Shown here: positions 27,395 to 34,965 of the stretch, piece after piece
How the letters are laid out: every line of letters begins with the position of its first letter
Position numbering within the stretch: position 1 is the first letter of the stretch
Assembly (NCBI GenBank): GCA_028292745.1
Contig: JAQGLT010000141.1
Span: forward strand, 1 to 34,965
Source of the DNA: Polaromonas sp.
GTDB lineage: Bacteria; Pseudomonadota; Gammaproteobacteria; Burkholderiales; Burkholderiaceae_C
Direction: 5' to 3'
DNA length: 34,965 nt
Notes under the pieces: generated by a model
The model's database searches: none
What the model was told of the DNA's origin: nothing
Seen by the model: the letters and a program-made list of their open reading frames with translations, nothing else
Position numbers and translations under genes: made by a program

Positions 27395-27400
27395 GACAAT
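27395..27400 (+). promoter_or_regulatory. GACAAT -10-like element 9 nt before purU
   Basis: The hexamer and its 9-nt distance to the ATG are the same as for queA (5460-5465). There is no Shine-Dalgarno and no good -35. A very short leader is possible. Confidence 0.25.
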
Positions 27401-27409
27401 TCACGCCCT

Positions 27410-28258
27410 ATGAACCACGCTTATATCCTGACCCTGTCCTGCCCCGACCGCAGGGGCATCGTGCATGCCGTTTCAGGTTTCCTGTTCGAGCATGGCGGCA
27501 ACATCGAGGAAGCCGCGCAGTACAACGACCACGGCACGGGCCTGTTTTTCATGCGGGTGCAGTTTGCCTGCGACCGGCTGACGCATGGCGAGCTGTCCAG
27601 CCGTCTGGCCCTGTTCGCCGAGCCTTTCGGGATGAGCTGGAAGCTGCATGACACCACGCAGCCCATGCGCACCGTCATCCTGGTCAGCAAGGAAGGCCAT
27701 TGCCTGAACGACCTGCTGTTTCGCTGCAAGTCGGGCCTGCTGCCGCTGGACGTGCGGGCCATTGTTTCCAACCACCGCGACTTCTACCAGCTGGCGGCCA
27801 GCTACAACATCCCGTTTCACCATCTGCCGGTGACGGCGCAGGGCAAGGCGCAGGTCGAGGCCCGGCAGCTGGAGATCATCGAGGCGGAAAGCGCCGAGCT
27901 GGTGGTGCTGGCGCGCTACATGCAGATTTTGTCGAACGACCTGTGCCAACGGCTGGCCGGCCGCGCCATCAACATCCACCATTCTTTCTTGCCCAGCTTC
28001 AAGGGGGCCAAGCCCTACTACCAGGCGCATGACCGGGGCGTCAAGCTGATCGGCGCGACCGCGCACTACGTGACGGCCGACCTGGACGAAGGCCCGATCA
28101 TCGAGCAGGACGTGGCCCGCGCCGACCACAGCAAAACCGTGGAAGACCTGACCGCCATGGGCCGCGACACCGAGAGCCAGGTGCTGGCGCGGGCGGTGAA
28201 ATGGCACAGCGAGCACCGGGTGATGCTCAACGGCCACAAGACCGTGATTTTCAAGTAG
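27410..28258 (+). CDS. purU: Formyltetrahydrofolate deformylase PurU
   Basis: PurU hydrolyses 10-formyltetrahydrofolate to formate and tetrahydrofolate, balancing one-carbon pools and supplying formate for purine synthesis. The 282-residue protein has an N-terminal ACT domain (about 5-85, with LTLSCPDRRGIVHAVSGFL) and a C-terminal formyltransferase-fold domain. The catalytic residues are Asn188, His190 and Asp225 (INIHHSFLPSFKGAKPYYQA and ADLDEGPIIEQD). The ATG at 27410 starts directly at the first ACT strand. No Shine-Dalgarno was seen; a GACAAT is 9 nt upstream. A tandem repeat follows 7 nt after the stop. Confidence 0.96.
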   Translation: MNHAYILTLSCPDRRGIVHAVSGFLFEHGGNIEEAAQYNDHGTGLFFMRVQFACDRLTHGELSSRLALFAEPFGMSWKLHDTTQPMRTVILVSKEGHCLNDLLFRCKSGLLPLDVRAIVSNHRDFYQLAASYNIPFHHLPVTAQGKAQVEARQLEIIEAESAELVVLARYMQILSNDLCQRLAGRAINIHHSFLPSFKGAKPYYQAHDRGVKLIGATAHYVTADLDEGPIIEQDVARADHSKTVEDLTAMGRDTESQVLARAVKWHSEHRVMLNGHKTVIFK

Positions 28259-28265
28259 AGATGGA

Positions 28266-28466
28266 CCCCCACGGTCGCTCACTGCGTGTAGCTTCCTGCC
28301 CCCCAAGGGGGCCGCTGCGCCTGCGGTCCGGCATAGCCGGTCCCGCGGCCCCTGCTTGCAAAGAGGTGAGCCCCCACGGTCGCTCACTGCGTGTAGCTTC
28401 CTGCCCCCCGAGGGGGCCGCTGCGCCTGCGGTCCAGCACAGCCGGCGCCGCGGCCCCTGCTTGCAA
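28266..28466 (+). repeat. Two tandem copies of a ~96-bp GC-rich repeat (period 105 bp)
   Basis: Copy 1 is 28266-28361 and copy 2 is 28371-28466. Both begin CCCCCACGGTCGCTCACTGC and end CGCGGCCCCTGCTTGCAA, with about five differences. Each contains the hairpin CTGCCCCCC(A/G)AGGGGG and a second dyad around GGCCGCTGCGCCTGCGG. They fill most of the 256-nt gap between purU and the LysR gene. A related, inverted copy lies inside the GT9 gene at 9218-9307. Confidence 0.85.
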
Positions 28467-28514
28467 GGAAACGCCGGCCTTGCTGCGCGTGCTGTCCACT
28501 GCCCGTTGACTGAC

Positions 28515-29414
28515 ATGGCTATTCCCAAGCGCATTCCGCCGATCCAGTGCTTGCTGACGTTTGAAGCGCTGGCGCGGCTTCGCAGCGTCACGCTGTCGGC
28601 CGAGGAGCTGTGCGTCACGCCCAGCGCGGTCAGCCACCGGGTCAAGCAGCTGGAGCAGATCATCGGCACCAAGCTCTTTGGCCGGGCCGATTTTTCATTG
28701 ACCACCGAGGGCAGCGAGTACCTGGCCCATGTGCGCGAAGGGCTGGCGACGCTGCAGAAATTTCCCGGCGCGGCCAGCCAGAGCGCCGCGCCGGGCAAGC
28801 GCAAGCTGCGCCTGGCCGTGACGCCGACCTTCGCCCGCTCGATTTTGATTCCGCGCCTGCGCCAGTTCACCGACGCCTACCCCGAGATCGACCTGACGCT
28901 GCAGGTGTCGATTCCGCTGCTCGACGTGGTGGCCGAGGACACCGATTTGCTGGTGCGCTTCGGCACCGGCCGCTATGCCGACCTGGAGCATGTCTGCCTG
29001 CTCACCGACGAGGTCACGCCGCTGGCCTCGCCCGCCTTCCTGCGCGAGCGCGGGCCTTTCGAGGTGGCGGAAAACCTGCTCGGCGAAAGCCTGCTGCGCT
29101 CGCCGCTGGAGCCGTGGCGCCCCTGGTTTGCCGCCAACGGCCTGGACTGGCCGGAGCCGCTGGAGGGCTCGCAGTTCAACGACATCGGCCTGATGTGCGA
29201 CTGCGCGGCCGCCGGCATGGGCATTGCGCTGGTGCGGCTCAAGCTGGGCGCGCCGTGGCTGGAAAACGGCTCGCTGGTGCGGCTGGGCACCCAGGCGATA
29301 TTTACCCGCAAGGTCGCCAGCCCGCATGCGCATTACCTGTGCTGGCGCACCGGCACGATGGACCGCTGGGAATGCGCAGCGTTTGCCGACTGGCTGCGCA
29401 AGAGCATGGTGTAA
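28515..29414 (+). CDS. LysR-type regulator, GcvA-like
   Basis: The 299-residue protein has an N-terminal winged HTH (about 8-66): LLTFEALARLRSVTLSAEEL, CVTPSAVSHRVKQLEQIIG and KLFGRADFSLTTEG, followed by a LysR effector domain (about 90-295). The sequence type, with PSAVSHRVKQLE and LLVRFGTGRY, resembles the GcvA/AmpR-like group. No cysteine pair like that of OxyR is present. The start at 28515 places the HTH at the usual distance; reading further upstream would run into the repeat array. The target genes are unknown; purU, immediately upstream, and one-carbon or glycine metabolism are possible. No Shine-Dalgarno is clear. Confidence 0.9.
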   Translation: MAIPKRIPPIQCLLTFEALARLRSVTLSAEELCVTPSAVSHRVKQLEQIIGTKLFGRADFSLTTEGSEYLAHVREGLATLQKFPGAASQSAAPGKRKLRLAVTPTFARSILIPRLRQFTDAYPEIDLTLQVSIPLLDVVAEDTDLLVRFGTGRYADLEHVCLLTDEVTPLASPAFLRERGPFEVAENLLGESLLRSPLEPWRPWFAANGLDWPEPLEGSQFNDIGLMCDCAAAGMGIALVRLKLGAPWLENGSLVRLGTQAIFTRKVASPHAHYLCWRTGTMDRWECAAFADWLRKSMV

Positions 29415-29499
29415 GGACGGCGGATTCCCTGGCGCGGAGGCTGCTGGCGGCCTGGCAAGGAACGCCAGGCACTGCTTCAGCAGAAATCAGGTCAAATCG

Positions 29500-29549
29500 G
29501 CCTGTGGCGCATACGGAGCGTGCGCAAGCAGCTATCAATAAAGTAGCAA
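29500..29549 (+). repeat. Short dispersed repeat, well-conserved copy
   Basis: GCCTGTGGCGCA then TGCGCAAGCAGCTATCAATA and AAGTAGCAA. The first 12 bases are identical to those of the intragenic copy at 22231. It ends 1 nt before the stop codon of the Uma2-family gene, in the 136-nt convergent gap. Confidence 0.7.
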
Positions 29550-29550
29550 T

Positions 29551-30117
29551 TTAGTCTTCCGGCACTTCCGCGAACAGCTGCGCCGCGCTGACTTCCAGCG
29601 CCACGCTGGCCAGCGTCACCGCCTCCCCGCGGGCGAACGGGTGCAGCACCCACAGGCCGTCGGCGCCTTTGCGGTAGCCATCGGTGCTGCGAGTGTCCAG
29701 GTCGATCAGCAGGAATTCCTCCAGGCTGGGCAGGCTGCGGTAGTGGCTGAATTTCAGTCCCCGGTCATAGGCGGCGGTGCCGGGCGAGAGCACTTCGGCG
29801 ACCAACTTGGGCTCGGCATTGACCATGGCGCTGGCCAGATCGAGCAGGCTGCAGGTGACCAGCACGTCGGGATAAAAATAACCGTTGGCAGCAGCGACAT
29901 GCAGGCGCATGTCGCTCATGTAAGTGCGGCACGGGCTGCCGGCAAGGTGCTGGCGCAGGGCAAACGCCAGGTTCATGGTCACTGTCACATGGCGGTCTTC
30001 AGCGCCGGCCATGGCGAAGGCTTCGCCGCCCAGGTATTCATGGCGCTCCGGCTGCGCGACCTCCCAGGCGAGGTAGTCGGTGGCGGTGAAACCGGACTTT
30101 TGTGGGGCGTTTCCCAT
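29551..30117 (-). CDS. Uma2-family (DUF820) putative nuclease
   Basis: The 188-residue protein matches Uma2/DUF820, a restriction-endonuclease-like fold abundant in cyanobacteria and scattered elsewhere. The likely active-site residues are Glu28 (ERHEYLGGEAFAMAGAED), Asp84 (GYFYPDVLVTC), Glu108 (LVAEVLSPGTAAYDRG) and Lys122 (LKFSHYRSL), the E-PD-E-x-K pattern. The start at 30117 is supported by AAAGGA 8 nt upstream; longer in-frame starts at 30141 and 30183 are less likely. It stands alone, 143 nt from the divergent GlcD-like gene. The biological role is unknown. Confidence 0.85.
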   Translation of the reverse strand: MGNAPQKSGFTATDYLAWEVAQPERHEYLGGEAFAMAGAEDRHVTVTMNLAFALRQHLAGSPCRTYMSDMRLHVAAANGYFYPDVLVTCSLLDLASAMVNAEPKLVAEVLSPGTAAYDRGLKFSHYRSLPSLEEFLLIDLDTRSTDGYRKGADGLWVLHPFARGEAVTLASVALEVSAAQLFAEVPED

Positions 30118-30260
30118 GGCGATGTCCTTTGCGTGCGGCATGCACTGCCCATTATGAAGCGCTGCGGCCAGGTGGCTTTTCACACACCTTGTTAAAAATC
30201 TTCACCCCCAACCAACGCGCCCTGGCATAAAGTCTGGTGTCATTCCCAGGAAAGCCCGCC

Positions 30261-31763
30261 ATGAACGCACCCGCCACGCCAGAACAGATGTCCGCCCTGG
30301 AACGCGCCGCCCGCCAGGACGAGGTGGTCGGCGCCCTGCAACAAGTGCTGCCAAAACACGCCCTGCTCTGGAACGCCGAGGACACCACGCCTTACGAATG
30401 CGACGGGCTGACGGCCTACCGCCAGCGGCCTTTGGTCGTCGCGCTGCCCGAAACCTATGCCGAGGTGCAGGCGGTGCTGAAAACCTGCCATGCGCTGGAT
30501 GTGCCGGTGGTGGCGCGCGGCGCGGGCACTGGCCTCTCGGGCGGGGCCATGCCGCACCGGCTGGGCGTCACGCTGTCGCTGGCCAAGTTCAACAAGATCT
30601 TGAAGATGGACGCCGCCAGCCGGACCGCCGTGGTGCAGGGCGGCGTGCGCAACCTGGCGATCTCCGAGGCCGCCGCCAAGTACGGCCTCTACTACGCGCC
30701 CGACCCGTCGAGCCAGATCGCCTGCACCATCGGCGGCAACGTGGCCGAGAACTCGGGCGGCGTGCACTGCCTGAAATACGGCCTGACGGTGCACAACGTG
30801 CTCAAGGTCAGGGGCTTCACCATCGAGGGCGACGAGGTCGAGTTCGGCGGCGATGCGCTGGACGCGCCCGGCTACGACCTGCTGGCCCTCCTCATCGGCA
30901 GCGAAGGCATGCTGGCCGTTACCACCGAGGTGACGGTGCGGCTGATTCCGAAGCCGCAGCTGGCGCGCTGCATCATGGCCAGCTTCGACGACCTGCGCAA
31001 GGCCGGCGACGCGGTGGCCGGCGTGATTGCCGCCGGCATCATTCCGGCCGGGCTGGAGATGATGGACAAGCCGATGACGGCGGCGGTCGAGGATTTCGTG
31101 CATGCCGGCTACGACCTGAGCGCCGAGGCCATCTTGCTGTGCGAAAGCGACGGCACCCAGGAAGAGGTGGAGGAGGAAATCGGCCGCATGAGCGCGGTGC
31201 TGCAGCAGTACGGCGCCACCGCGATTGCCGTCAGCCAGAACGAGGCCGAGCGGCTGCGCTTCTGGAGCGGGCGCAAGAACGCCTTTCCGGCCTCGGGGCG
31301 CATCAGCCCCGACTACATGTGCATGGACTCGACCATTCCGCGCAAGCGCCTGGCCGACATCCTGCTGGCGATTGCCGACATGGAAATCAAGTACGGCCTG
31401 CGCTGCGCCAATGTGTTCCATGCCGGCGACGGCAACCTGCATCCCTTGATTTTGTTCGACGCCAACGATGCCGACCAGCTGCACCGCTGCGAGCTGTTCG
31501 GCGCCGACATCCTGGAAACCAGCGTGGCCATGGGCGGCACCGTGACCGGCGAGCACGGCGTGGGCGTGGAAAAGCTCAACTCGATGTGCGTGCAGTTCTC
31601 GCCCGAGGAAAATGAGCAGATGTTCGGCGTCAAGCGGGCGTTCGACCCCAAAGGCCTGCTCAACCCCGGCAAGGTGATCCCGACGCTGAACCGCTGCGCC
31701 GAATACGGAAAGATGCTGGTGCGAAGCGGCAACATTTCACATCCCGACCTGCCCCGCTTCTGA
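30261..31763 (+). CDS. FAD-linked oxidase, GlcD-like (glycolate or D-2-hydroxyacid dehydrogenase)
   Basis: The 500-residue protein is a VAO/PCMH-fold flavoenzyme. The FAD-binding domain has ALPETYAEVQAVLKTC (61-76), the PP-loop RGAGTGLSGGAMP (86-98), and CTIGGNVAENSGGVHCLKYG. The C-terminal FAD-oxidase domain has MCMDSTIPRKRLADIL, NVFHAGDGNLHPLILFD and GGTVTGEHGVGVEK. This is the layout of glycolate oxidase subunit GlcD, which oxidises glycolate to glyoxylate with GlcE and GlcF. Those subunits are not in the window, so a role as another D-2-hydroxyacid dehydrogenase is possible. Start 30261 has AGGAAA about 9 nt upstream. The LrgAB pair follows on the same strand. Confidence 0.9.
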   Translation: MNAPATPEQMSALERAARQDEVVGALQQVLPKHALLWNAEDTTPYECDGLTAYRQRPLVVALPETYAEVQAVLKTCHALDVPVVARGAGTGLSGGAMPHRLGVTLSLAKFNKILKMDAASRTAVVQGGVRNLAISEAAAKYGLYYAPDPSSQIACTIGGNVAENSGGVHCLKYGLTVHNVLKVRGFTIEGDEVEFGGDALDAPGYDLLALLIGSEGMLAVTTEVTVRLIPKPQLARCIMASFDDLRKAGDAVAGVIAAGIIPAGLEMMDKPMTAAVEDFVHAGYDLSAEAILLCESDGTQEEVEEEIGRMSAVLQQYGATAIAVSQNEAERLRFWSGRKNAFPASGRISPDYMCMDSTIPRKRLADILLAIADMEIKYGLRCANVFHAGDGNLHPLILFDANDADQLHRCELFGADILETSVAMGGTVTGEHGVGVEKLNSMCVQFSPEENEQMFGVKRAFDPKGLLNPGKVIPTLNRCAEYGKMLVRSGNISHPDLPRF

Positions 31764-31822
31764 CATGAAGTCCGTCAGCGCCCTGCCTGTCCCATCAAAA
31801 CGCCGCAGGGGGAGCCCATGAC

Positions 31823-32242
31823 ATGAACGCCTTGCGTGGAATGACCTGGCTGCTGGTTTTTCAATCCGCGGGGGAATTGCTGGTGCGTGGCCTGGGGCTT
31901 CCCCTGCCGGGCCCGGTGGTCGGCATGGTGGTGTTGCTGTTCGCCCTGCGCTGGCCCGCCGTTCAGGTGCCGGTGGCCGCCTGCGCGGGCTTTTTGCTGT
32001 CCCACCTCTCGCTGCTCTTTGTCCCGGTGGGCGTGGGCGTGATGACGCACGTGGCGCTGGTCAGCCAGTTCGGGCTGCGGATGCTCGCCGTGGTCGTGCT
32101 GTCCACCCTGGCCGGTTTGTGCGTGACGGTGCTGACTCTGCATCTGCTGCGCGACCGGGACCATGACCACAATCATGAAAGCGGCCCGACTGGCCCCGCC
32201 GGGTCCCCTGGCAGGGGGCCGATGAAAGATGCCGATGGCTGA
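31823..32242 (+). CDS. LrgA/CidA-family holin-like membrane protein
   Basis: The 139-residue protein has four hydrophobic segments (about 8-26, 30-46, 52-80, 88-110) and the LrgA/CidA motifs QSAGELLVRGLGLPLPGPVV and GMVVLLFAL, then LLSHLSLLFVPVGVGVM. LrgA and LrgB were first described as modulators of murein hydrolase activity and, in later work, linked to export of small carbon compounds. The C-terminal tail is unusual: RDRDHDHNHE, then a Gly/Pro-rich stretch, with His/Asp spacing that could bind metal. The gene overlaps the lrgB-like start by 14 nt. No clear Shine-Dalgarno. Confidence 0.85.
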   Translation: MNALRGMTWLLVFQSAGELLVRGLGLPLPGPVVGMVVLLFALRWPAVQVPVAACAGFLLSHLSLLFVPVGVGVMTHVALVSQFGLRMLAVVVLSTLAGLCVTVLTLHLLRDRDHDHNHESGPTGPAGSPGRGPMKDADG

Positions 32243-32963
32243 TTTTGTGCAGTTATGGGTCTATCTGTCGGCAACGCCGCTCTTTGGCCTGACCGCCACG
32301 CTGCTGGTGTACGTGGTTGCCCATGCCGCCTACCTGCGCACCGGACAGGCGCCGTGGGCCAATCCGGTGCTGTGGTCGCTGGTGGTGCTGGCCTGCACGC
32401 TGCTGGCCACCGGGGTGCCCTACCCGACTTACTTTGCCGGCGCCCAGTTCATTCATTTCCTGCTCGGCCCGGCCGTGGTGGCACTGGCCTGGCCGCTGTG
32501 GCTGCGCCGTGCCGAGTTGCGCCGGCGCTGGGGCCGCTTGCTGGCCGCCGCGCTGGCGGGCGGCAGCGTGGCGGCTGGCGCGTCCCTGGTGCTGGGCTGG
32601 CTGTTCGGCCTGCCCGAGGCGCTGATTCTGTCGCTGGTGCCCAAGTCCGTCACGGCACCGGTGGCCATGGGCATTGCCGAGCAGATCGGCGGCATTCCCG
32701 CCCTGGCAGCCGTGTTTGCGGTCATCACCGGGCTGGTCGGCGCGCTGTGCGGCAAATACCTCTTTGCCGCCCTGCGCATCCCGACCGACACCGAAGAAGG
32801 CTGGGCGGCCCGGGGATTTGCGCTGGGCACCGCGTCGCATGGCCTTGGCGCGGCCCGCGCGATGCAGGTCAATTCCGATGCCGGCGCGTATGCAGGCCTG
32901 GCGCTGGGATTGCAGGTGGTGCTGGCGTCGCTGTTGATTCCGCTGGCTTTCAAGCTGTTCTGA
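32229..32963 (+). CDS. LrgB-family membrane protein
   Basis: The 244-residue protein is polytopic (about seven or eight hydrophobic segments) and matches LrgB. The conserved block LVPKSVTAPVAMGIAEQIGG (about 145-164) and the end RGFALGTASHGLGAARAM are family signatures. It starts 14 nt inside the lrgA-like gene; a second Met at 32235 would shorten it by two residues. The pair are expected to act together in the membrane. A similar pair in chloroplasts and bacilli handles glycolate or pyruvate, which may fit the adjacent GlcD-like gene, but this link is my inference. Confidence 0.9.
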   Translation: MPMADFVQLWVYLSATPLFGLTATLLVYVVAHAAYLRTGQAPWANPVLWSLVVLACTLLATGVPYPTYFAGAQFIHFLLGPAVVALAWPLWLRRAELRRRWGRLLAAALAGGSVAAGASLVLGWLFGLPEALILSLVPKSVTAPVAMGIAEQIGGIPALAAVFAVITGLVGALCGKYLFAALRIPTDTEEGWAARGFALGTASHGLGAARAMQVNSDAGAYAGLALGLQVVLASLLIPLAFKLF

Positions 32964-33087
32964 ACCGCCAGGGAAAAGCGCGATGAGGCGTGAGTAAAGC
33001 CCCAGGTTGCGCCAGGGCTGAAACGGCGGTTGCGCTGGTTGGTGGCCCCTTCGCATCAAGACCGTCGTCAGGGGCCAAATCAACCGG

Positions 33088-33108
33088 TTGCTACTAAATT
33101 AGTAGCAA
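33088..33108. repeat. Perfect inverted repeat with 10-bp arms
   Basis: Arms TTGCTACTAA and TTAGTAGCAA flank one central A. It lies between the convergent lrgB and bactofilin genes (gap 32964-33158) and could be a bidirectional terminator stem, although no T-run follows. It also resembles the TAGCA end of the short repeat; GTGTGCGCAAGAGCCATTAT follows at 33123. Confidence 0.5.
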
Positions 33109-33158
33109 TCTATCAAGATGGGGTGTGCGCAAGAGCCATTATTTTCATAAATAAAGGG

Positions 33159-33728
33159 TTACGCGGCCTGCAGGCCGGATTTGGGCAGGGCGGTCGGCCT
33201 GTTGCCGGCAGCGCCTTGCGTGCCGAACACGATGTCGCCCGACAGCTGACCGCCCTCTTCAACCACCAGCTTTCCATAGCGAATGGTGCCCGTGACCTTG
33301 CCGGTGGCGTAGATCACCAGCTTCTGGCGCACGTTCAGGTTGCCGTCGAATTCACCGCGGATTTCGGCGATATCGATTTCAGCCGAGCCCTTGAACGCAC
33401 CCTGCTCTGCAATTTGAATGACGCGCGAATTCATCGTCGCTTCCACCGTGCCCTCGACCACCAGCGTGTCGCAGTCGGTGATTTCAACGCCTTTGAGCTT
33501 GATGTTCGGGCCAACCGTCAGCTTGCTGCCGCCGCCCTCGCCCCCGGCCGGCGCTGCGCCATCATGGCCGGGCACCCGGGCCATCAAGGGCTGGCTCGAC
33601 GGCTGGGAGGCCGGGCTCAGCGGCCCCGATGCGGTGCTGCCGGACCCTGGGTAGCTGTTGACGCCGCCTGGGCGCACACCGGTCGTTGGAATTTCATTTT
33701 CTCGCTTGCCAAAAAACGGTGTTGCCAT
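33159..33728 (-). CDS. Bactofilin (polymer-forming cytoskeletal protein)
   Basis: Bactofilins form filaments without nucleotide and organise cell-wall or polar functions. The 189-residue protein has a disordered N-terminal tail (about 1-70, Gly/Pro/Ser rich, beginning TPFFGKRENEIP) and a beta-helical core (about 70-170). The core shows short hydrophobic turns: KLTVGPNIKLKGVEITDCDT, LVVEGTVEATM, GAFKGSAEIDIAEIRGEFDG and GKVTGTIRYGKLVVEEGGQL. Two Met codons are close (33734 and 33728); I chose 33728 because AAGGA then lies 7 nt upstream. It is downstream of the TPR-like gene on the same strand with a 169-nt gap. Confidence 0.9.
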   Translation of the reverse strand: MATPFFGKRENEIPTTGVRPGGVNSYPGSGSTASGPLSPASQPSSQPLMARVPGHDGAAPAGGEGGGSKLTVGPNIKLKGVEITDCDTLVVEGTVEATMNSRVIQIAEQGAFKGSAEIDIAEIRGEFDGNLNVRQKLVIYATGKVTGTIRYGKLVVEEGGQLSGDIVFGTQGAAGNRPTALPKSGLQAA

Positions 33729-33897
33729 TTTCATTTCCTTAAATCCACCATGGTACGTGGCGAAACAACGCATAAAGTCCAGTGTTTTGCAATAGAGGTA
33801 ACCAATTAATATCGGTTTCAGACGACCTGTTTCGAGCAAAAAACAACACTCTTCGGCAATTGCCGCGCCTCAGTCCGCCCATGCAGGCCTGCCTGGG

Positions 33898-34965
33898 TCA
33901 GGGCACTGGGCGGTAAGCCGCGCCGCGGCTGGCAGCGCGTTGGCCAGGTCGCCTGCCGCAGGCATCCGCTTCCTGGACCTTTTCGGCGGCCGGCGCGGAA
34001 TCGGGGGAGTAGTCGCCCGGCACGATGTCGCAGGCGGCCGTCAAGGCACTGGTCATGCAAACCACCCGCAGGGGCGGCCAGGGAAGCGGGGCGGCGCTGC
34101 CACGGCCTTCGTTCTGCCGCATCGCCTGATACGCCAGCGTGCGCCGGACAGACAGGCTTTCCTGCATCCCCCGGGAAACCTGGCGCGGGTCCAAAAGACT
34201 CAGCGCCTTGGCCGGCTCGCCGGCCGCAAAAGCCGCATCGGCGGCAATCAGGCGGAAATTTTGCCGGTCCACCCAGTCCACGTTGGCCCCATGCAACGCG
34301 TTGTTCAAATCCGTGGCTGCCGCGTCCCGCCTGCCGAGTTGCTGCAGGACATGGGCGCGCAGCACCAGCAGCGGCGGGTGCATGCCCGCTTCACGAATCG
34401 CGTTGTTGACCATTTGCTCGGCCTGCGGCCAGTTTTGCTGCCGCAGCACCAAACCCAGCAGCTGCAGATGGTGGGCCAGCAGGTCCGGGGCGTAATTCAA
34501 CCCCTGGCGCGCCGCCGCTACCGCGTTAGGGGTGTCACCCGCCGCAGCCGCGGTGTTGGCCTGGTCGAAATACCGGAAGGCAAGGTGCTCGCGAATCATT
34601 TTTTGCCTGGCCGACAAGGCATTGGCCTTGTCCCGGCTGGTGGCGGCCCTGCCCGCAACGATTTCCGAGGCGACGGCATCGGCTTCCTCCAACTGACCGT
34701 TTTCGGTCAGGGCATACACCAGCAGCGCACGGTAAGCCGGATTGCAGGGGGACAGGCGGACGGCCTCGCGCGCTTCGTTGGCGGCAAAGGCATGGTCGCC
34801 CTGGCTGCTGGCCGTGTAGGCCGCATCGGCAAAGGCATAGGCGGACTCGGTCCGGCGCGTGCCGGCGGGACTGCCCGCGCGCCGGTTGGCCGGCTCGGGG
34901 GCCAGGGGCGCAGCCGCCTCGGAATTGGCCTTGCCCGCCGACGGCAGCTGGGCCACGGCGGCAGC
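33898..34965 (-). CDS. TPR-repeat protein, incomplete at the window edge
   Basis: The frame is open to the end of the window, so the N-terminus is missing; at least 355 residues are present. Repeated helical pairs resemble TPR units: ESAYAFADAAYTASSQGDHA, FAANEAREAVRLSPCNPAY, then YFDQANTAAAAGDTPNAVAA and ARQGLNYAPDLLAHHLQLLG, LVLRQQNWPQAEQMV, and VLQQLGRRDAAATDLNNAL. The region is Ala-rich. After GDYSPDSAPAAEKVQEADAC the reading frame gives an Arg-rich tail ending at 33898; a neighbouring frame continues as AGDLANALPAAARLTAQC and runs to a stop near 33860, so a one-base indel is possible. NfrA-like or secretin-associated roles are conceivable, but nothing is diagnostic. Confidence 0.65.
   Translation of the reverse strand, partial: AAAVAQLPSAGKANSEAAAPLAPEPANRRAGSPAGTRRTESAYAFADAAYTASSQGDHAFAANEAREAVRLSPCNPAYRALLVYALTENGQLEEADAVASEIVAGRAATSRDKANALSARQKMIREHLAFRYFDQANTAAAAGDTPNAVAAARQGLNYAPDLLAHHLQLLGLVLRQQNWPQAEQMVNNAIREAGMHPPLLVLRAHVLQQLGRRDAAATDLNNALHGANVDWVDRQNFRLIAADAAFAAGEPAKALSLLDPRQVSRGMQESLSVRRTLAYQAMRQNEGRGSAAPLPWPPLRVVCMTSALTAACDIVPGDYSPDSAPAAEKVQEADACGRRPGQRAASRGAAYRPVP

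Noticed and set aside
28266..28466. Direct repeats as a CRISPR array
   Set aside because: Only two units, each 96 bp, with a 9-nt gap. CRISPR repeats are shorter and have spacers of about 30 nt, and no cas gene is present.
28356..28514. N-terminal extension of the LysR protein
   Set aside because: The extra codons derive from the tandem repeat, and the HTH begins at the normal distance from the ATG at 28515.
33088..33108. Rho-independent terminator
   Set aside because: The stem is strong but AT-rich and not followed by a T-run, so I kept it only as an inverted repeat.

Overview
The window is about 35 kb of high-GC chromosomal DNA from a betaproteobacterium, most likely order Burkholderiales, family Comamonadaceae (Polaromonas, Rhodoferax or Variovorax type). 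This rests on the protein repertoire: a PhaM-type polyhydroxybutyrate granule protein, a DUF3567 protein, a DUF3108 protein, an OxyR with Cys199/Cys208, and many betaproteobacterial housekeeping proteins. It also rests on short dispersed repeats that I associate with this family from memory. No rRNA, tRNA, CRISPR array, prophage or insertion sequence was seen.

Layout. 1-3.3 kb: oxyR and dps (peroxide defence, with an OxyR-like operator before dps), a small membrane protein, and a two-gene module resembling TumE toxin and TumA antitoxin. 3.3-5.5 kb: recG. 5.5-12 kb: a tightly packed plus-strand run, queA, vapB-like, vapC-like, tgt, a GT9 glycosyltransferase, a GtrA-like protein and an ArnT-like glycosyltransferase. 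Here a VapBC toxin-antitoxin pair sits, with 1-4 nt overlaps, between the two queuosine genes, and envelope sugar genes follow where yajC-secDF is usual. 12-17.2 kb: an aldo/keto reductase, a membrane zinc-ribbon protein, an LplT-PlsC-type transporter/acyltransferase fusion and a damaged HTH regulator. 17.3-25.7 kb: a FIST sensor protein, phaM, a VOC protein, a fumarylacetoacetate hydrolase-family enzyme, DUF3108 and DUF3567 proteins, a membrane AbrB-family protein and a ChaN-like lipoprotein. 25.9-34.9 kb: an omega-amino-acid:pyruvate aminotransferase, purU, a LysR regulator, a Uma2-family protein, a GlcD-like FAD oxidase, lrgA-lrgB, a bactofilin and an incomplete TPR protein.

The main points for follow-up are: (i) the VapBC pair embedded in the queuosine operon, which places a likely tRNA-targeting nuclease among genes that modify the tRNA wobble base; (ii) two families of intergenic repeats, each with one copy inside a coding region in frame (in the GT9 gene and in the proline-rich linker of the DUF3108 protein); (iii) a regulator gene with a homopolymer frameshift and an internal deletion that together leave an open frame; (iv) several genes with a -10-like hexamer 6-9 nt before the ATG and no clear ribosome-binding site, including a shared palindrome between recG and queA. 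All family calls were made by reading the proteins; no database search was run.
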